From Pseudodesulfovibrio nedwellii (GTDB lineage: Bacteria > Desulfobacterota > Desulfovibrionia > Desulfovibrionales > Desulfovibrionaceae), in assembly GCF_027923765.1 (NCBI RefSeq), contig NZ_AP026709.1, forward strand, positions 3,275,501-3,339,500: DNA of 64,000 bases. The letters run 5' to 3'. Both the position numbers and the translations under genes were made by a program. Below are positions 53,480-63,371 of the stretch, piece after piece. The notes below the pieces were generated by a model, which was given only the letters and a program-made list of their open reading frames with translations, ran no database searches and was not told the DNA's origin. Numbering within the stretch: the stretch's first letter is position 1; every line of letters begins with the position of its first letter.

Positions 53480-54367
53480 TTAGAATCCCCAGGCGGAGAG
53501 TGTTGCGCGCTTGTATCCCTGACCAGCGGCTACATAGTCGAGTGCTAAAGAGTCCAGATCATCAAGAACAGGTACGGCTACGCGGTCCAGATTACGAAAG
53601 TCAATGGTCTTGATATACGTTTTGCAGGATTCGCAGACGTCCACGCGGAATCCCGGCTCTTCATCAACGGTAAAGAATGTCAGCTTTTTCTGGTCGTCTT
53701 CGCCGCAAACCGGGCAGGCAATGCGCTTGATCCGGTACTCATGGCGACAGAATGAGCAGGTGGCGTGCCGGTATCCTTCTTTTTCTTTGAGACAAGAAAT
53801 GAGCGGCAGACTGCCACAAATGGGACAGGTGCCTACTTCTGGGACTTTCATGTCAGGTAGTTTTTCAGCCAGAATATCGGCGGCCGCTTCGATGGACGGG
53901 CTGAGCGATGCAAAAGCGAGGAACGCAATGGTTTTGGGTGCATCTGGCATGCGTTCAGTCCAGGAAGCGAAAAATTTCGTATCGTCGTTCAAGAATTTAT
54001 CGAACAACTCTGCCGGGGTGAATTCGTCGTCTTTCATGGCCTTGGCAACAGTTTTGGCTCCGTCGCCCAAGGGACCGCCTGCCTTTTTGAGCAGGGTAAT
54101 AAGGTCGAACAGCAAATTTGCAGCTTGAGTACTGTCGTGTGGAAAGTTTTCTCGGCCGATCAGAGACATTCCCTGAAACACTGCTTCGGGCGGAGCAAGT
54201 TCGCTGTCGTCCGGTAACACCACGGTTGCGTCAATGCGTGCCGTCAGTTGCAGTCGTGCCACGTCGGCCAGCAAGTTCACGAGTTCTTCGGAAATATAGG
54301 ACTTGCCTTTCAACTGGGTGATCTTCTTTTCAAGCCGTCGTTGATATTGTTCCACATTAAATTCCAT
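53480..54367 (-). CDS. fdhE: Formate dehydrogenase accessory protein FdhE
   Basis: A 295-residue accessory protein needed for active formate dehydrogenase in other bacteria. The C-terminal half has four CxxC pairs that form the FdhE metal sites: CPICGSLP, CSFCRHEY, CPVCGEDD and CESCKTYIKTID. The helical N-terminal half begins MEFNVEQYQRRLEKK. AAGGA precedes the ATG. It lies upstream of the transposase-like gene and fdhAB on the same strand, and downstream of fdhD. Confidence 0.93.
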   Translation of the reverse strand: MEFNVEQYQRRLEKKITQLKGKSYISEELVNLLADVARLQLTARIDATVVLPDDSELAPPEAVFQGMSLIGRENFPHDSTQAANLLFDLITLLKKAGGPLGDGAKTVAKAMKDDEFTPAELFDKFLNDDTKFFASWTERMPDAPKTIAFLAFASLSPSIEAAADILAEKLPDMKVPEVGTCPICGSLPLISCLKEKEGYRHATCSFCRHEYRIKRIACPVCGEDDQKKLTFFTVDEEPGFRVDVCESCKTYIKTIDFRNLDRVAVPVLDDLDSLALDYVAAGQGYKRATLSAWGF

Positions 54368-54430
54368 GGTGCGTCCTTTTTGATTGTTCGATTACAAAAA
54401 CAGTATGGACGCCTGTCTATGATGCCAAAG

Positions 54431-54449
54431 GCTTGAGACTTACTCAAGC
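54431..54449. promoter_or_regulatory. Inverted repeat before fdhE, possible operator
   Basis: GCTTGAG and CTCAAGC flank ACTTA, 64-82 bases upstream of the fdhE start. A dimeric regulator could bind; none can be named. Confidence 0.35.
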
Positions 54450-54578
54450 TTTGACACAAGAAAGACGCATTGTCATGAAATTATTATTTAATTTCAGTAT
54501 AATATTATGTCTTTTTGAGCATAAAGCGAGATGAAAAGGTCTACAATTCAGTATGTTCCGAAGAAATGAAAAAAGTCG

Positions 54579-54599
54579 ATAGAAAGGCGGTCTTTCTAT
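54579..54599 (-). terminator. Weak hairpin downstream of fdhD
   Basis: ATAGAAAG and CTTTCTAT pair around five bases; on the minus strand CGACTTTTTTC follows. It is about 100 bases past the fdhD stop, so it may end that transcript. Confidence 0.45.
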
Positions 54600-54696
54600 A
54601 GATTTACCCTATTTCGGGGAAAAATAAGCCCGGAGCACAGTGTGCTGGCAATCAATTTTGAGCCGTTTTTGTCTATAGATGTTCGGTATGAGATGT

Positions 54697-55476
54697 TTAA
54701 AACCCGATAATCCGTTTATTATCATTATACACCCAGAAGCTGTCGTCTTTGATGTTGCCAATAAGCGTAATGCCGGTTTTGCGTGCAAGTTCCACGGAAA
54801 AACTCGTGGCTACGGCCGTGGAAGCGAGAATGGGGACGCCGATTCGGATGACCTTGAGCAGAATTTCAGAGGCGATGCGTCCGGTGGACACGATGAGTTT
54901 GTCATCCACTGATACATCGTCCAGAAAACACTGGCCGCAGATCATGTCGATGGCATTGTGACGGCCGATATCTTCTCGAAAAAGCAGCATTTCATCCGGT
55001 GTGCACAGTGATGAATTGTGGCAGCCACGCGTGGCGTTGTACAGGGTAGAGCGTTCGTGCAGTTGTTTTGCCAGAGAGAGAATCTGTTCAGGTGTGACTT
55101 TGACGTTACCGTTTACACGACGTTTGGAAATAGTGGCCGTGTTGCGTCCGAAATTAGTACCTTTGCCACAACCGGAAGTGATGGAACGCTCCAGCACTCG
55201 GTTTTTCCACGGGTCGTGACAGGTCTCCACCTCAGCCAGGAGGCGGTCGCCTAGATCTCGTACGGTCATGTCGGTAATCTGGTCCGGGCTGGACAGAAAT
55301 GCATCGGATTTGAGAAATCCGATAGCCAGGTATTCAGGATGCTTGGCCGTGCACAGCAATGTCACGACCTCTTTTCCGTTGAGGTGAATTGTCAGCGGTA
55401 CCTCACGGATGGACTTGATTGGTGTCCGAGCAAAGCCCGCTTTGTATTCGTGTATTTCGTAATTGAAAGAATCCAT
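54697..55476 (-). CDS. fdhD: Formate dehydrogenase accessory sulfurtransferase FdhD
   Basis: Start at 55476 (MDSFNYEIHEYKAGF) with GGAGG eight bases ahead. 259 residues. FdhD carries sulfur from cysteine desulfurase to the bis-pterin metal site of formate dehydrogenase. Family motifs: EVPLTIHLNG, AIGFLKSD, TSGCGKGT, ATRGCHNSSLC, FREDIGRHNAIDM and STGRIASEI. In E. coli a CxxC pair is present in the loop; here only the first Cys (GCGKG) is seen and the second position is Gly, so the mechanism may rely on other cysteines. It diverges from the rbs operon. Confidence 0.93.
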   Translation of the reverse strand: MDSFNYEIHEYKAGFARTPIKSIREVPLTIHLNGKEVVTLLCTAKHPEYLAIGFLKSDAFLSSPDQITDMTVRDLGDRLLAEVETCHDPWKNRVLERSITSGCGKGTNFGRNTATISKRRVNGNVKVTPEQILSLAKQLHERSTLYNATRGCHNSSLCTPDEMLLFREDIGRHNAIDMICGQCFLDDVSVDDKLIVSTGRIASEILLKVIRIGVPILASTAVATSFSVELARKTGITLIGNIKDDSFWVYNDNKRIIGF

Positions 55477-55611
55477 GATTGTTCCTCCCGGTGTTGCGGT
55501 ATGGGAGCCGCACATCGTTTCCCTTGTATCCTTTCTTTACGGAGGCAATTCGCATGAATCAAATCAATCGCATTTCCCCCGGTTTTCACACTGCTTTCAT
55601 GGGATCATTTT

Positions 55612-55653
55612 CACTTTTGAATGAGTATAGTTCAATTTTCAAAAGTGTTTTTT
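55612..55653 (+). terminator. Terminator-like hairpin in the rbs upstream region
   Basis: CACTTTTGAA (55612-55621) and TTCAAAAGTG (55638-55647) are perfect complements, followed by six T. No plus-strand gene ends here, so it may be an attenuator, insulator or operator instead. Confidence 0.4.
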
Positions 55654-55702
55654 GGGTTTTTTCAAGCAAATCAAGCCGTCACAGATGTGTATTGCTGTCG
55701 CC

Positions 55703-55730
55703 ATCGAAACGTTTGCGCAAACGTTTCGAT
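55703..55730. promoter_or_regulatory. Perfect 28-base palindrome, likely RbsR operator
   Basis: A fully symmetric 28-base element centred on GCGC; each half contains CGAAACGTTTG. It has the core of LacI-family operators (AACGTT around a central CG step) and lies 60 bases before the rbsD start. The LacI-type gene at 60594-61598 ends the same operon and is the obvious binder. Confidence 0.82.
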
Positions 55731-55789
55731 TCGTGTTACAAGCGGGTGACTTTGCACGGCAACCGGCGCATAGGCGCCACGGTGGAAAA

Positions 55790-56209
55790 ATGAAAAATTC
55801 AAAACTTATTAACGCCGAAGTATCATATGTCGTGGCCAGTCTCGGTCATTTTGACGGATTGACCATCTGCGACGCAGGGTTACCCATTCCCTCAGACGTA
55901 CAGCGCATTGACCTGGCGGTGACCGAAGGGGTTCCGTCTTTTATGGATGTGGTCAAAACCATTATTTCTGAAATGGAAGTTCAGGAAGTGGAATTTGCCG
56001 AAGAATTTAAGAGCGTCAGTCCTGATTTACATAGGGAATTACTTTATTTTTTGCGTTCTGTTGAGACGGAGCGTGGCAAACCCATTCCTGTGAGTTATGT
56101 GAGTCATGAAGTATTCAAGGAAAATACGCGTGAGAGTGTGGCCGTGGTGCGGACGGGAGAGTTTACCCCGTATGCCAATGTCACCATCAAGGCAGGCGTC
56201 GCTTTCTAG
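55790..56209 (+). CDS. rbsD: D-ribose pyranase RbsD
   Basis: Start at 55790 ([20 protein letters not shown]) after GGTGG. 139 residues, usual length. RbsD interconverts ribopyranose and ribofuranose forms so that the kinase can act. Motifs: [16 protein letters not shown] with the conserved His and Asp, and [17 protein letters not shown] at the C-terminus. It is the first gene of rbsDACBKR, 11 bases before rbsA. Confidence 0.94.
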   Translation: MKNSKLINAEVSYVVASLGHFDGLTICDAGLPIPSDVQRIDLAVTEGVPSFMDVVKTIISEMEVQEVEFAEEFKSVSPDLHRELLYFLRSVETERGKPIPVSYVSHEVFKENTRESVAVVRTGEFTPYANVTIKAGVAF

Positions 56210-56220
56210 CGGAGAGAATC

Positions 56221-57723
56221 ATGGACGAATTGCTCAGGCTTGAGAATATCGAAAAGAGTTTTCCCGGCGTCAAGGCCCTGGATGGCGTCAATCTGCGGGT
56301 GACTCCCGGCAAGGTTATGGGGCTGGTTGGCGAAAATGGCGCGGGCAAGTCAACGCTCATGAAAGTGCTGACCGGCATCTACAAACGTGACGCTGGCACG
56401 CTTCGATATCTGGGTGAAGAATGTACTTTCAGTGGGCCTCGTGCGTCGCAGGCAGCGGGCATTAGTATCATCCATCAGGAACTTAACCTGTTGCCGGAAC
56501 TCTCCATTGCTGAGAATATATTTTTGGGTCGTGAAAAGGTCGGCTTTCTAGGACATATCCGTTGGAAGGAAATGTTTCGGATGGCGAACGAACTGCTCGC
56601 TAAACTCGGGGTGACACGGACTTCGCACACACGGCTTGGTGCGCTGGGGATTGGCGAACAACAGATGGTAGAGATCGCCAAGGCCCTGTCTTTCGAGTCC
56701 CGTGTTATCATTATGGATGAGCCAACCGACACTCTGACAGACACCGAAACAAAAGCGTTGTTTTCCGTCATTCGCGAGTTGAGCGAGTCCGGTCATGGCG
56801 TGGTCTACATTTCTCACCGTCTCAAGGAAATCTTTGAAATTTGTGATGACGTGACCGTCCTGCGTGACGGGCAGTTTATCGGTGAAAGTTCCGTGGTGGA
56901 TATCACCGAAGACGAACTCATCGAGATGATGGTTGGACGTCGGTTGGAAGAGCAGTATCCGCGTGTTGATGTGGAATTGGGAGCGGTCAGTCTGGAGGTA
57001 AAAGACCTCATCGGACCTCGCCTCGAAGGGCTGTCATTTTCTGTGCGAGAAGGTGAAATCCTTGGAATATCTGGTCTTATGGGCGCAGGGCGTACCGAGC
57101 TGATGAAGGCTATTTATGGAGCTTATCCCATGGATGGTGGTCAAATCTTCATGGGCGGAAAGCAACTTGATATTAAGACTCCCGGCGATGCCCTTCACGC
57201 TGGCATTGCCTATATCAGTGAAGATCGAAAGGCGGACGGTTTGATTCTTGGCCTGTCGGTCAAGGAGAATATGACATTGACTGCGCTGACGGGGTTTTGT
57301 TCCGGCATAGGTCATATCGACCAAATCAATGAACGTCGGGCCGCAGACGAGTATATCAAAGCTTTCAATATCAGAACGCCTTCCCGTAGGCAGGAGGTTG
57401 GCAATTTATCCGGCGGCAACCAGCAGAAGGTCGCCATTGCCAAGGGACTCATGGACCGCCCCAAGGTGCTTATTCTCGATGAGCCGACACGGGGTGTGGA
57501 CGTAGGTGCCAAAAAGGAAATTTATCAGTTGATTAATTCCTTCAAGTCGGAAGGTATGAGTATTATTCTTATTTCATCAGAAATGCCGGAAATTCTCGGT
57601 ATGAGTGATCGTATTGCCGTCATGCACGAAGGCCGTTTCTGCGGTGAATTCACGGCGCAGGAAGCGGATCAGGAAAAACTTATGGCCTGTGCTATCGGCA
57701 GGGCGCGCAAGGAGGCTGCATGA
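56221..57723 (+). CDS. rbsA: Ribose ABC transporter ATPase RbsA
   Basis: A 500-residue double ATPase. First half: Walker [30 protein letters not shown], Walker [11 protein letters not shown] (usual S-A replaced by D-T). Second half: degenerate Walker [11 protein letters not shown] as is normal in RbsA, signature [15 protein letters not shown], and [17 protein letters not shown] precedes the ATG, and the stop overlaps rbsC by four bases. Confidence 0.95.
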   Translation: MDELLRLENIEKSFPGVKALDGVNLRVTPGKVMGLVGENGAGKSTLMKVLTGIYKRDAGTLRYLGEECTFSGPRASQAAGISIIHQELNLLPELSIAENIFLGREKVGFLGHIRWKEMFRMANELLAKLGVTRTSHTRLGALGIGEQQMVEIAKALSFESRVIIMDEPTDTLTDTETKALFSVIRELSESGHGVVYISHRLKEIFEICDDVTVLRDGQFIGESSVVDITEDELIEMMVGRRLEEQYPRVDVELGAVSLEVKDLIGPRLEGLSFSVREGEILGISGLMGAGRTELMKAIYGAYPMDGGQIFMGGKQLDIKTPGDALHAGIAYISEDRKADGLILGLSVKENMTLTALTGFCSGIGHIDQINERRAADEYIKAFNIRTPSRRQEVGNLSGGNQQKVAIAKGLMDRPKVLILDEPTRGVDVGAKKEIYQLINSFKSEGMSIILISSEMPEILGMSDRIAVMHEGRFCGEFTAQEADQEKLMACAIGRARKEAA

Positions 57724-58700
57724 GCGCAGCAAAAAACATGTCAAATGGACAGGAGCAATCCGTATCCATCAAGGAACGGTTGATTCAGCAGAAATCTCTC
57801 ATTGCGCTTGTTGTGATGATTGTCATTGTTTCCTTTTTGAATCCCAATTTTTTTACCACGGGCAATATCCTTAACATTCTGCGGCAGACGGCCATCAACG
57901 CCATTATGGCCGTGGGTATGACGCTGGTCATTTTGACGGCTGGCATTGATCTGTCCGTCGGGTCGGTGTTGGCCCTGTGCGGAGCCATCGGGGCGAGTCT
58001 TATCGCCGCAGAAATGCCTGTCGTATTGGCCGTGGGAGTGGCTCTTGGAGCCGGTGCGCTGCTCGGCGCAGCCAGTGGCATTATCATAGCCAAGGGTAAG
58101 GTGCAGGCGTTTATCGCTACATTGGTTTCCATGACCATGGTTCGAGGGCTGACGCTTGTCTATACTGATGGTCGACCCATATCCACTGGGTTCACTGATG
58201 TTGCTGACGCTTTCGCCTACATTGGAACCGGCTATTTGTTCGGCATTCCCGTCCCCATTTGGATTATGGCCGTCACGTTTGCCGGAGCGTGGTACCTGCT
58301 CAATCACACCCGTCTGGGCCGGTATATCTATGCCCTTGGTGGGAATGAATCCGCTACTCGTTTGTCTGGTATCAACGTGGATACCATCAAGATCACGGTT
58401 TATGCCATCGCCGGTTTTCTTTCGGCATTGTCTGGTCTGATCGTGACCTCCCGTCTTTCGTCCGCCCAGCCCACAGCAGGGTATGGATATGAACTCGACG
58501 CCATCGCGGCGGTTGTGCTTGGTGGCACCAGCCTTATGGGCGGCAAGGGAACCATTATGGGAACCCTGCTCGGTGCTCTTATTATTGGATTTCTCAATAA
58601 TGCATTGAACTTGCTTGATGTATCTTCCTATTATCAGATGATCGCCAAGGCGCTGGTCATCCTGTTAGCGGTCCTGGTTGATACGAAAAGCAAGGAGTAA
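57720..58700 (+). CDS. rbsC: Ribose ABC transporter permease RbsC
   Basis: A 326-residue membrane permease with about eight to ten helices. Family landmarks: [35 protein letters not shown], of which AGIDLSVGS is diagnostic, [15 protein letters not shown] and [15 protein letters not shown]. It forms the channel dimer with RbsA on the cytosolic face. The start overlaps rbsA; rbsB begins 19 bases after its stop. Confidence 0.95.
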   Translation: MSAAKNMSNGQEQSVSIKERLIQQKSLIALVVMIVIVSFLNPNFFTTGNILNILRQTAINAIMAVGMTLVILTAGIDLSVGSVLALCGAIGASLIAAEMPVVLAVGVALGAGALLGAASGIIIAKGKVQAFIATLVSMTMVRGLTLVYTDGRPISTGFTDVADAFAYIGTGYLFGIPVPIWIMAVTFAGAWYLLNHTRLGRYIYALGGNESATRLSGINVDTIKITVYAIAGFLSALSGLIVTSRLSSAQPTAGYGYELDAIAAVVLGGTSLMGGKGTIMGTLLGALIIGFLNNALNLLDVSSYYQMIAKALVILLAVLVDTKSKE

Positions 58701-58719
58701 ACAACATAAGGAGTGTATG

Positions 58720-59595
58720 ATGAAAAAACTTTTGACCCTCGCCTTGGCCTTGGTGTTGACCATGGCTCTTGGTGTCTCTGCTCAGGCAAAGGACACCATC
58801 GCCCTGGTGGTTTCCACGCTGAACAACCCATTTTTCGTGACCCTGAAAGACGGTGCAGTGAAGAAAGCCAATGAGATGGGCTACGAGCTGATCGTTTTGG
58901 ATTCCCAGAATGACCCGTCCAAAGAGCTTGCCAATGTAGAAGATCTGACCGTTCGTGGCGTCAAGGCTATTCTGATCAATCCCACTGATTCCGATGCTGT
59001 TTCCAACGCCATTCGTTTGATCAACACTGCCGGTATTCCGGTCTTGACCCTTGATCGCGGCGCTTCTCATGGTAAAGTGGCTTCTCACATCGCTTCCGAT
59101 AACGTCGCAGGTGGTAAGATGGCCGGTGATTTCATGGCTGAAAAGCTTGGCAAGGGTGCCATGGTTATTCAGCTCGAAGGTCTGCCTGGTACTTCCGCCG
59201 CCCGTGATCGTGGTGCTGGTTTCGAACAGGCTGTCAAGGCCAATGGTTTTAAGGTTCTGGCTTCCCAGCCTGCCGACTTTGACCGTACCAAGGGCTTGAA
59301 CGTTATGGAAAACCTGCTTGCCAACTACGGTGATGTGCAGGGTGTCTTCGCCCAGAACGATGAAATGGCCCTCGGTGCCATGCGTGCTCTTCAGGCCGCA
59401 GGCAAGAAGGTCGTTATTGTTGGTTTTGACGGCACAGATGATGGCGTTGCCGCTGTCAAGCGTGGCGACATGGCCGGTACCATTGCCCAGCAGCCTGCTT
59501 TGATCGGTTCTCTCGGTGTTGAGACAGCCGACAAGGTCCTCAAAGGCCAGAAGGTTGAAGCAAATATTCCCGTTCCCCTGATGGTTGTCCAATAA
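58720..59595 (+). CDS. rbsB: Ribose-binding protein RbsB
   Basis: Start at 58720 ([14 protein letters not shown]); AAGGAG is seven bases ahead, better than the ATG directly before. 291 residues: signal peptide ending SAQA, then [41 protein letters not shown] and [11 protein letters not shown], all typical ribose-binding residues (Asn, Phe, Arg, Asp and Gln contact sugar in the family). It is periplasmic. An intrinsic terminator directly downstream should keep it the most abundant product of the operon. Confidence 0.95.
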   Translation: MKKLLTLALALVLTMALGVSAQAKDTIALVVSTLNNPFFVTLKDGAVKKANEMGYELIVLDSQNDPSKELANVEDLTVRGVKAILINPTDSDAVSNAIRLINTAGIPVLTLDRGASHGKVASHIASDNVAGGKMAGDFMAEKLGKGAMVIQLEGLPGTSAARDRGAGFEQAVKANGFKVLASQPADFDRTKGLNVMENLLANYGDVQGVFAQNDEMALGAMRALQAAGKKVVIVGFDGTDDGVAAVKRGDMAGTIAQQPALIGSLGVETADKVLKGQKVEANIPVPLMVVQ

Positions 59596-59607
59596 CTCGA
59601 TATGTCT

Positions 59608-59639
59608 GGCGCACTGAGCAGTCTCGGTGCGCCTTTTTT
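59608..59639 (+). terminator. Intrinsic terminator between rbsB and rbsK
   Basis: GGCGCACTGAG (59608-59618) pairs with CTCGGTGCGCC (59623-59633) around CAGT, followed by TTTTTT. It lies inside the operon, so rbsK and rbsR are probably made by read-through or another promoter. Confidence 0.88.
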
Positions 59640-59660
59640 CGAATTAAGAGAGTATTTTTT

Positions 59661-60587
59661 ATGGCTTCACCGAAACTGATTGTCCTCGGCAGTGTTAATG
59701 CCGACCACGTCCTGCAAGTGGATGATTTCCCCCGTCCCGGTGAAACCGTCACGGGACACGGGTATCAGGTTATTCCCGGCGGCAAGGGTGCGAATCAGGC
59801 CGTGGCAGCCGCACGTCTTGGCGCGAATGTCGGTTTTATTGCCTGTGTCGGTGATGATGATTTTGGCCGTTACATGATCGATAGATTTCAGGCGGACGGC
59901 ATGGATACCACTGGTGTTATGACTGTGGATGACACGCCTACTGGCATCGCGCTTATTCAGATTGCGGCCAGTGGTGAGAATTCCATTTCCATATCTCCTG
60001 AAGCTAATGCGGCGTTGACCCCTGCACGACTTGAGCCGCACCTGTCTCTTTTGCAGGCGGCAGATACTTTGCTCATGCAATTGGAAAGCCCGTTGGAAAG
60101 CGTGCTTCTGGCTGCCCGAAAAGCCTGTGCGGCTGGGATACGTGTGATTTTGAACCCGGCTCCGGCCTGTGCCTTGCCGGATTCTTTGCTTGCTGATCTT
60201 GCCATGATTACCCCCAATGAGACAGAGGCCGAGGTTTTGACCGGTATCACGGTCAACTTAGAAAGTGATGCACGTAAAGTGGCAGAAATTTTACATGACA
60301 AAGGCGTTGAAACCGTCTTAATTACGCTCGGGAGTCAAGGTGCTTATTTGAGTTCCCCAGATGCTTCCGAGTTGATTCCCGGTTATCAAGTCGATCCTGT
60401 GGATACCACGGCAGCGGGTGATACTTTCAATGGCGCATTGGTCGCGGCCCTTCAAGAAGGGCAGGACATGCGTTCGGCAATCAAATTTTCCCATGCGGCG
60501 GCGGCCCTGTCTGTGACACGGTTGGGCGCACAAACATCCATACCGACCCTTAAAGAGGTCCACGCGTTTATGAAAGCGAACGCATAA
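59661..60587 (+). CDS. rbsK: Ribokinase RbsK
   Basis: A 308-residue PfkB-family sugar kinase that makes ribose 5-phosphate. Motifs: [21 protein letters not shown], the PfkB signature 1 [25 protein letters not shown], and signature 2 with the catalytic Asp in [13 protein letters not shown]. The start follows GAGAG. rbsR starts six bases later, so the pair is coupled. Confidence 0.95.
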   Translation: MASPKLIVLGSVNADHVLQVDDFPRPGETVTGHGYQVIPGGKGANQAVAAARLGANVGFIACVGDDDFGRYMIDRFQADGMDTTGVMTVDDTPTGIALIQIAASGENSISISPEANAALTPARLEPHLSLLQAADTLLMQLESPLESVLLAARKACAAGIRVILNPAPACALPDSLLADLAMITPNETEAEVLTGITVNLESDARKVAEILHDKGVETVLITLGSQGAYLSSPDASELIPGYQVDPVDTTAAGDTFNGALVAALQEGQDMRSAIKFSHAAAALSVTRLGAQTSIPTLKEVHAFMKANA

Positions 60588-60593
60588 AATACT

Positions 60594-61598
60594 ATGGCAA
60601 CGATCAAAGACGTAGCAAAGCTTGCTGGAGTGTCGACATCAACCGTGTCGCATGTCTTGAATAAGACTCGGTTTGTCAGGGAAGATACCTGCGATCGGGT
60701 GAAGAAGGCCGTGCGAGAGTTGAACTATCGGCCGTCTTCCATCGCGCGCAGTCTCAAGGGGCAGAAGACCCGAACGCTCGGGATGCTCGTTACGACCAGT
60801 CGAAATCCGTTTTTTGCTGAAGTTGTACATGGTGTAGAGCGGCGATGTTACGAGCGTGGTTACACTTTATTTCTCTGCAATACAGAAGGGGACATCCATC
60901 GAATGGAGACCAACCTCGACGCTTTGGAAGAAAAGCGCGTGGATGGGCTGCTTTTGTTGTGCAGCGAGGTCAACGATGACGTGATCAAGTTGCTTGAAGC
61001 CGAGCGCAGTGTACCCATTGTGGTTTTTGATTGGGGACCGGAATCCGACAACGTGGATCGTATTTACGACAACTCTCCCTATGGAGCGCGATTGGCGACT
61101 GAACATCTCATTTCCATGGGGCACACGGCCATTGGATGCGTGACCGGGCCCATGGGCAGGCGGTCTGCCGAAGAACGGTTGGAAGGATTTCGGAGTTCCA
61201 TGCATGATGCCGGATTGGTTGTGCGAGAAGAGTGGATTGTGGAAGGAGATTACGAGTGCGAAGGTGGTGTTCGAGCCATGCAGCGTTTAAATGATCTCGC
61301 CGACCGTCCTACAGCCCTTTTCGTGTGCAACGACATGATGACTCTTGGTATTATTAGTGAAGCTTCTCGTATGGGAATCAACGTCCCTGGCGATCTGTCA
61401 CTTATCGGATACGATGATATTTATATCGCGCAACATGCCGCACCGCCTTTGACGACCATTCATCAGCCCAAGGATGAAATTGCGGCCATGGCCGTGGATA
61501 CCCTTATCGATAGGCTGGATAGCAAACGCACCAAGGGTAAGGTCATCAAGATCGAACCCACGCTGGTGGAACGCCGCTCCGTTCGTAAGATCGGGTAG
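60594..61598 (+). CDS. rbsR: LacI-family ribose operon repressor RbsR
   Basis: A 334-residue LacI/GalR-type regulator. Helix-turn-helix TIKDVAKLAGVSTSTVSHVLNKTRFV at the N-terminus (only first part: TIKDVAKLAGVSTSTVSHVL), hinge RPSSIARSLKG, then a ribose-binding-like core (SRNPFFAEVVHGVE, FDWGPESDNVD, FVCNDMMTLG, IGYDDIYIAQHA). It ends the rbs operon and should bind the palindrome at 55703-55730, released by ribose or a phosphate of it, giving autoregulation. Confidence 0.93.
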   Translation: MATIKDVAKLAGVSTSTVSHVLNKTRFVREDTCDRVKKAVRELNYRPSSIARSLKGQKTRTLGMLVTTSRNPFFAEVVHGVERRCYERGYTLFLCNTEGDIHRMETNLDALEEKRVDGLLLLCSEVNDDVIKLLEAERSVPIVVFDWGPESDNVDRIYDNSPYGARLATEHLISMGHTAIGCVTGPMGRRSAEERLEGFRSSMHDAGLVVREEWIVEGDYECEGGVRAMQRLNDLADRPTALFVCNDMMTLGIISEASRMGINVPGDLSLIGYDDIYIAQHAAPPLTTIHQPKDEIAAMAVDTLIDRLDSKRTKGKVIKIEPTLVERRSVRKIG

Positions 61599-61603
61599 GG
61601 AGT

Positions 61604-61790
61604 GCCTCCAGCCCCCCTTATCTCATCCTTTTTCAAAACTTTTTGTGTCGCTTCGCGAGGAGGGAGATGGAAATGGGTGTGTTATTTAAAGGAATCAATT
61701 CGCCGAAGGCGATAGTGGGAATCCAAAGGGTGTTACCCTTTGGCCGTCGGAGACGAAATCACCTGATAATTCCACCGAAGGTGGTATCTG
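61604..61790. repeat. Composite extragenic hairpin repeat, copy 2
   Basis: Relative of the 31260-31478 element, same orientation: TTTTTCAAAACTTTTTGTGTCGC part, CGCCGAAGGCG at about 61701, and a perfect hairpin CCAAAGGG (61723-61730) with CCCTTTGG (61736-61743), then GGCCGTCGGAGAC. It lies between convergent rbsR and larB and can serve as their terminator. Confidence 0.6.
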
Positions 61791-62543
61791 CTATTTTTCA
61801 ATAAGTCTGGCTATTTTACAGGCAGCGCAGGCTGCTCCGAAACCGTTGTCGATATTGACCACGGTCACGCCGCTGGCACAGGACGTGAGCATGCCGAGCA
61901 GGGCGGACAGGCCTGAGAAATTGGCACCGTATCCGACAGAGGTTGGCACTGCGATGATCGGTTGATCCACCAGCCCGCCGATAACGCTGGCGAGCGCACC
62001 TTCCATACCCGCGATGACGATGAGCACGGAAGCCTTGCGGATGTCCTCCATACGGTCGAACAGACGATGTATACCGGCAACGCCAACATCCGAGAGGATC
62101 GAGGCTCGCGTGCCAAGTATCTCGCAGGTGACTTTGGCTTCCTCGGCCACGGGCAGGTCTGAAGTCCCGGCTGTGATAATGGCGATTTCAGTGGTGCCGT
62201 AGCTGATTGCGTTCTTGACCCATGTGAGGGTGCGGGCCGTGGCGTTGTATTGGACTTCCGGGAATTGTGCGCAGACATGTTCGGCTGTTTTCTCGGTAAT
62301 GCGAGTGGCCAAAACATTGCCGTGTTCCTGCATGTGCGCGAAAATATTTGCCACCTGTTCAGGTGTTTTACCGGAACCGTAGATGACCTCCGGGAAACCG
62401 TTGCGCAGGGATCGATGCAGGTCGATCTTGGTATGACCGATGTCCAGAAACGGAAGATCGCGAAGCTTATCCAGTCCTTGATCAATGGGCAAAGTACCGT
62501 CTTGCACACCTTGCAGAATACTTTTTAACATGTTGTTATTCAT
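61791..62543 (-). CDS. larB: Nickel-pincer cofactor synthesis carboxylase LarB
   Basis: Start at 62543 (MNNNMLKSILQG), with AGGTG six bases upstream; a GTG at 62552 is less likely. 250 residues. LarB carboxylates and hydrolyses nicotinic acid adenine dinucleotide to the biscarboxylate mononucleotide used for the lactate-racemase-type cofactor. PurE-like core: ITAGTSDLPVAEEA, DVGVAGIHRL, VIAGMEGALASVIGGL, AVPTSVGYGA, and NIDNGFGAA-CA. It is the last gene of larCEB here, nine bases past larE. Confidence 0.94.
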   Translation of the reverse strand: MNNNMLKSILQGVQDGTLPIDQGLDKLRDLPFLDIGHTKIDLHRSLRNGFPEVIYGSGKTPEQVANIFAHMQEHGNVLATRITEKTAEHVCAQFPEVQYNATARTLTWVKNAISYGTTEIAIITAGTSDLPVAEEAKVTCEILGTRASILSDVGVAGIHRLFDRMEDIRKASVLIVIAGMEGALASVIGGLVDQPIIAVPTSVGYGANFSGLSALLGMLTSCASGVTVVNIDNGFGAACAACKIARLIEK

Positions 62544-62552
62544 GGTCTTCAC

Positions 62553-63371
62553 CTACTCGGACGGACGGTTGAGACTGCCCATGGAATATCCGGCCAGATC
62601 CACGGCTACGTGACGGTAGCCAAGTTCTCGGAGTCTGGCATTGATGTGGTGACCGTGTGAGACGAGAGTGGCAATTTGATCGTGTGGAACTTCGATGCGA
62701 GCGACGTCACCGTGATGGCGTACACGGACTGCTGGGAATCCGTTTTTCATGAGGTAGATTTCGGCTTGCTCTACTCGTGTCAGTGCGGATTCGGTGACCC
62801 GTTTGTTGACCGGCATACGTGAGAGTAAACAGGCAAAGGCTGGTTTATCCCATGTTGGCAGATTGAAGTGGTGGGATAGCTCCCGTATGTCCTGTTTGGA
62901 CAATTCGGCTTCCATCAGCGGACTCATGACACCCAGTTCGCGCAGTGCTTTCAAGCCGGGGCGGTAGTCGCCCAGGTCATCAAGGTTCGTGCCGTCGAGA
63001 ACACTGGATAGCCCCCGATCCATCGCCACTTTGAGTAACATGCTAAATAGGGCTTTTTTGCAGGTGTAGCAATGATCCGGCGGGTTCATGCGCAATGCTT
63101 CGGGGAAAGGGAGGTCAATCTCACTGTACTTTACGCCGATGGATGCGGCGAATTTTCGTGCCTCCGTGATTTCCCATTTGGGAGTGTAAGGGGTGGAGAT
63201 GGTGGCAGCCATGGCTTTGTCTCCGAGAGCTTCTTTGGTTGCGTACAGAAGCAGCGTGCTGTCAACACCGCCGGAAAAAGCTACGAGTGCGCTTGTTGTG
63301 TCGGTTAATAGGCTGAGGAGTGTCTGATACCGTTGTATGGCGCCGGGGGAAACCACGATGTTCGTTGTCAT
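62553..63371 (-). CDS. larE: Pyridinium biscarboxylate sulfurtransferase LarE
   Basis: A 272-residue ATP-dependent sulfur-insertion enzyme. PP-loop SGGVDSTLLLY near residue 35, HCYTCKKALF near 105, LDGTNLDDLGDYRPG, and the Cys of WDKPAFACLLSR near 180, which is the sacrificial sulfur donor position in some LarE proteins; the CxxC adds further cysteines, so a cluster-type LarE is also possible. The start overlaps the larC stop by four bases. Confidence 0.94.
   Translation of the reverse strand: MTTNIVVSPGAIQRYQTLLSLLTDTTSALVAFSGGVDSTLLLYATKEALGDKAMAATISTPYTPKWEITEARKFAASIGVKYSEIDLPFPEALRMNPPDHCYTCKKALFSMLLKVAMDRGLSSVLDGTNLDDLGDYRPGLKALRELGVMSPLMEAELSKQDIRELSHHFNLPTWDKPAFACLLSRMPVNKRVTESALTRVEQAEIYLMKNGFPAVRVRHHGDVARIEVPHDQIATLVSHGHHINARLRELGYRHVAVDLAGYSMGSLNRPSE

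Larger units (their letters stand above)
54368..54696. other. Intergenic region between fdhD and fdhE
   Basis: About 330 AT-rich bases without a supported gene. It contains the perfect inverted repeat at 54431-54449 and the weak hairpin at 54579-54599. The fdhE promoter is expected here, on the minus strand. Confidence 0.6.
55477..55789. other. Divergent intergenic region fdhD / rbsD
   Basis: About 310 bases holding the 55612-55647 hairpin and the 55703-55730 operator. No gene is supported. Promoter boxes for rbs could not be fixed with confidence. Confidence 0.65.
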
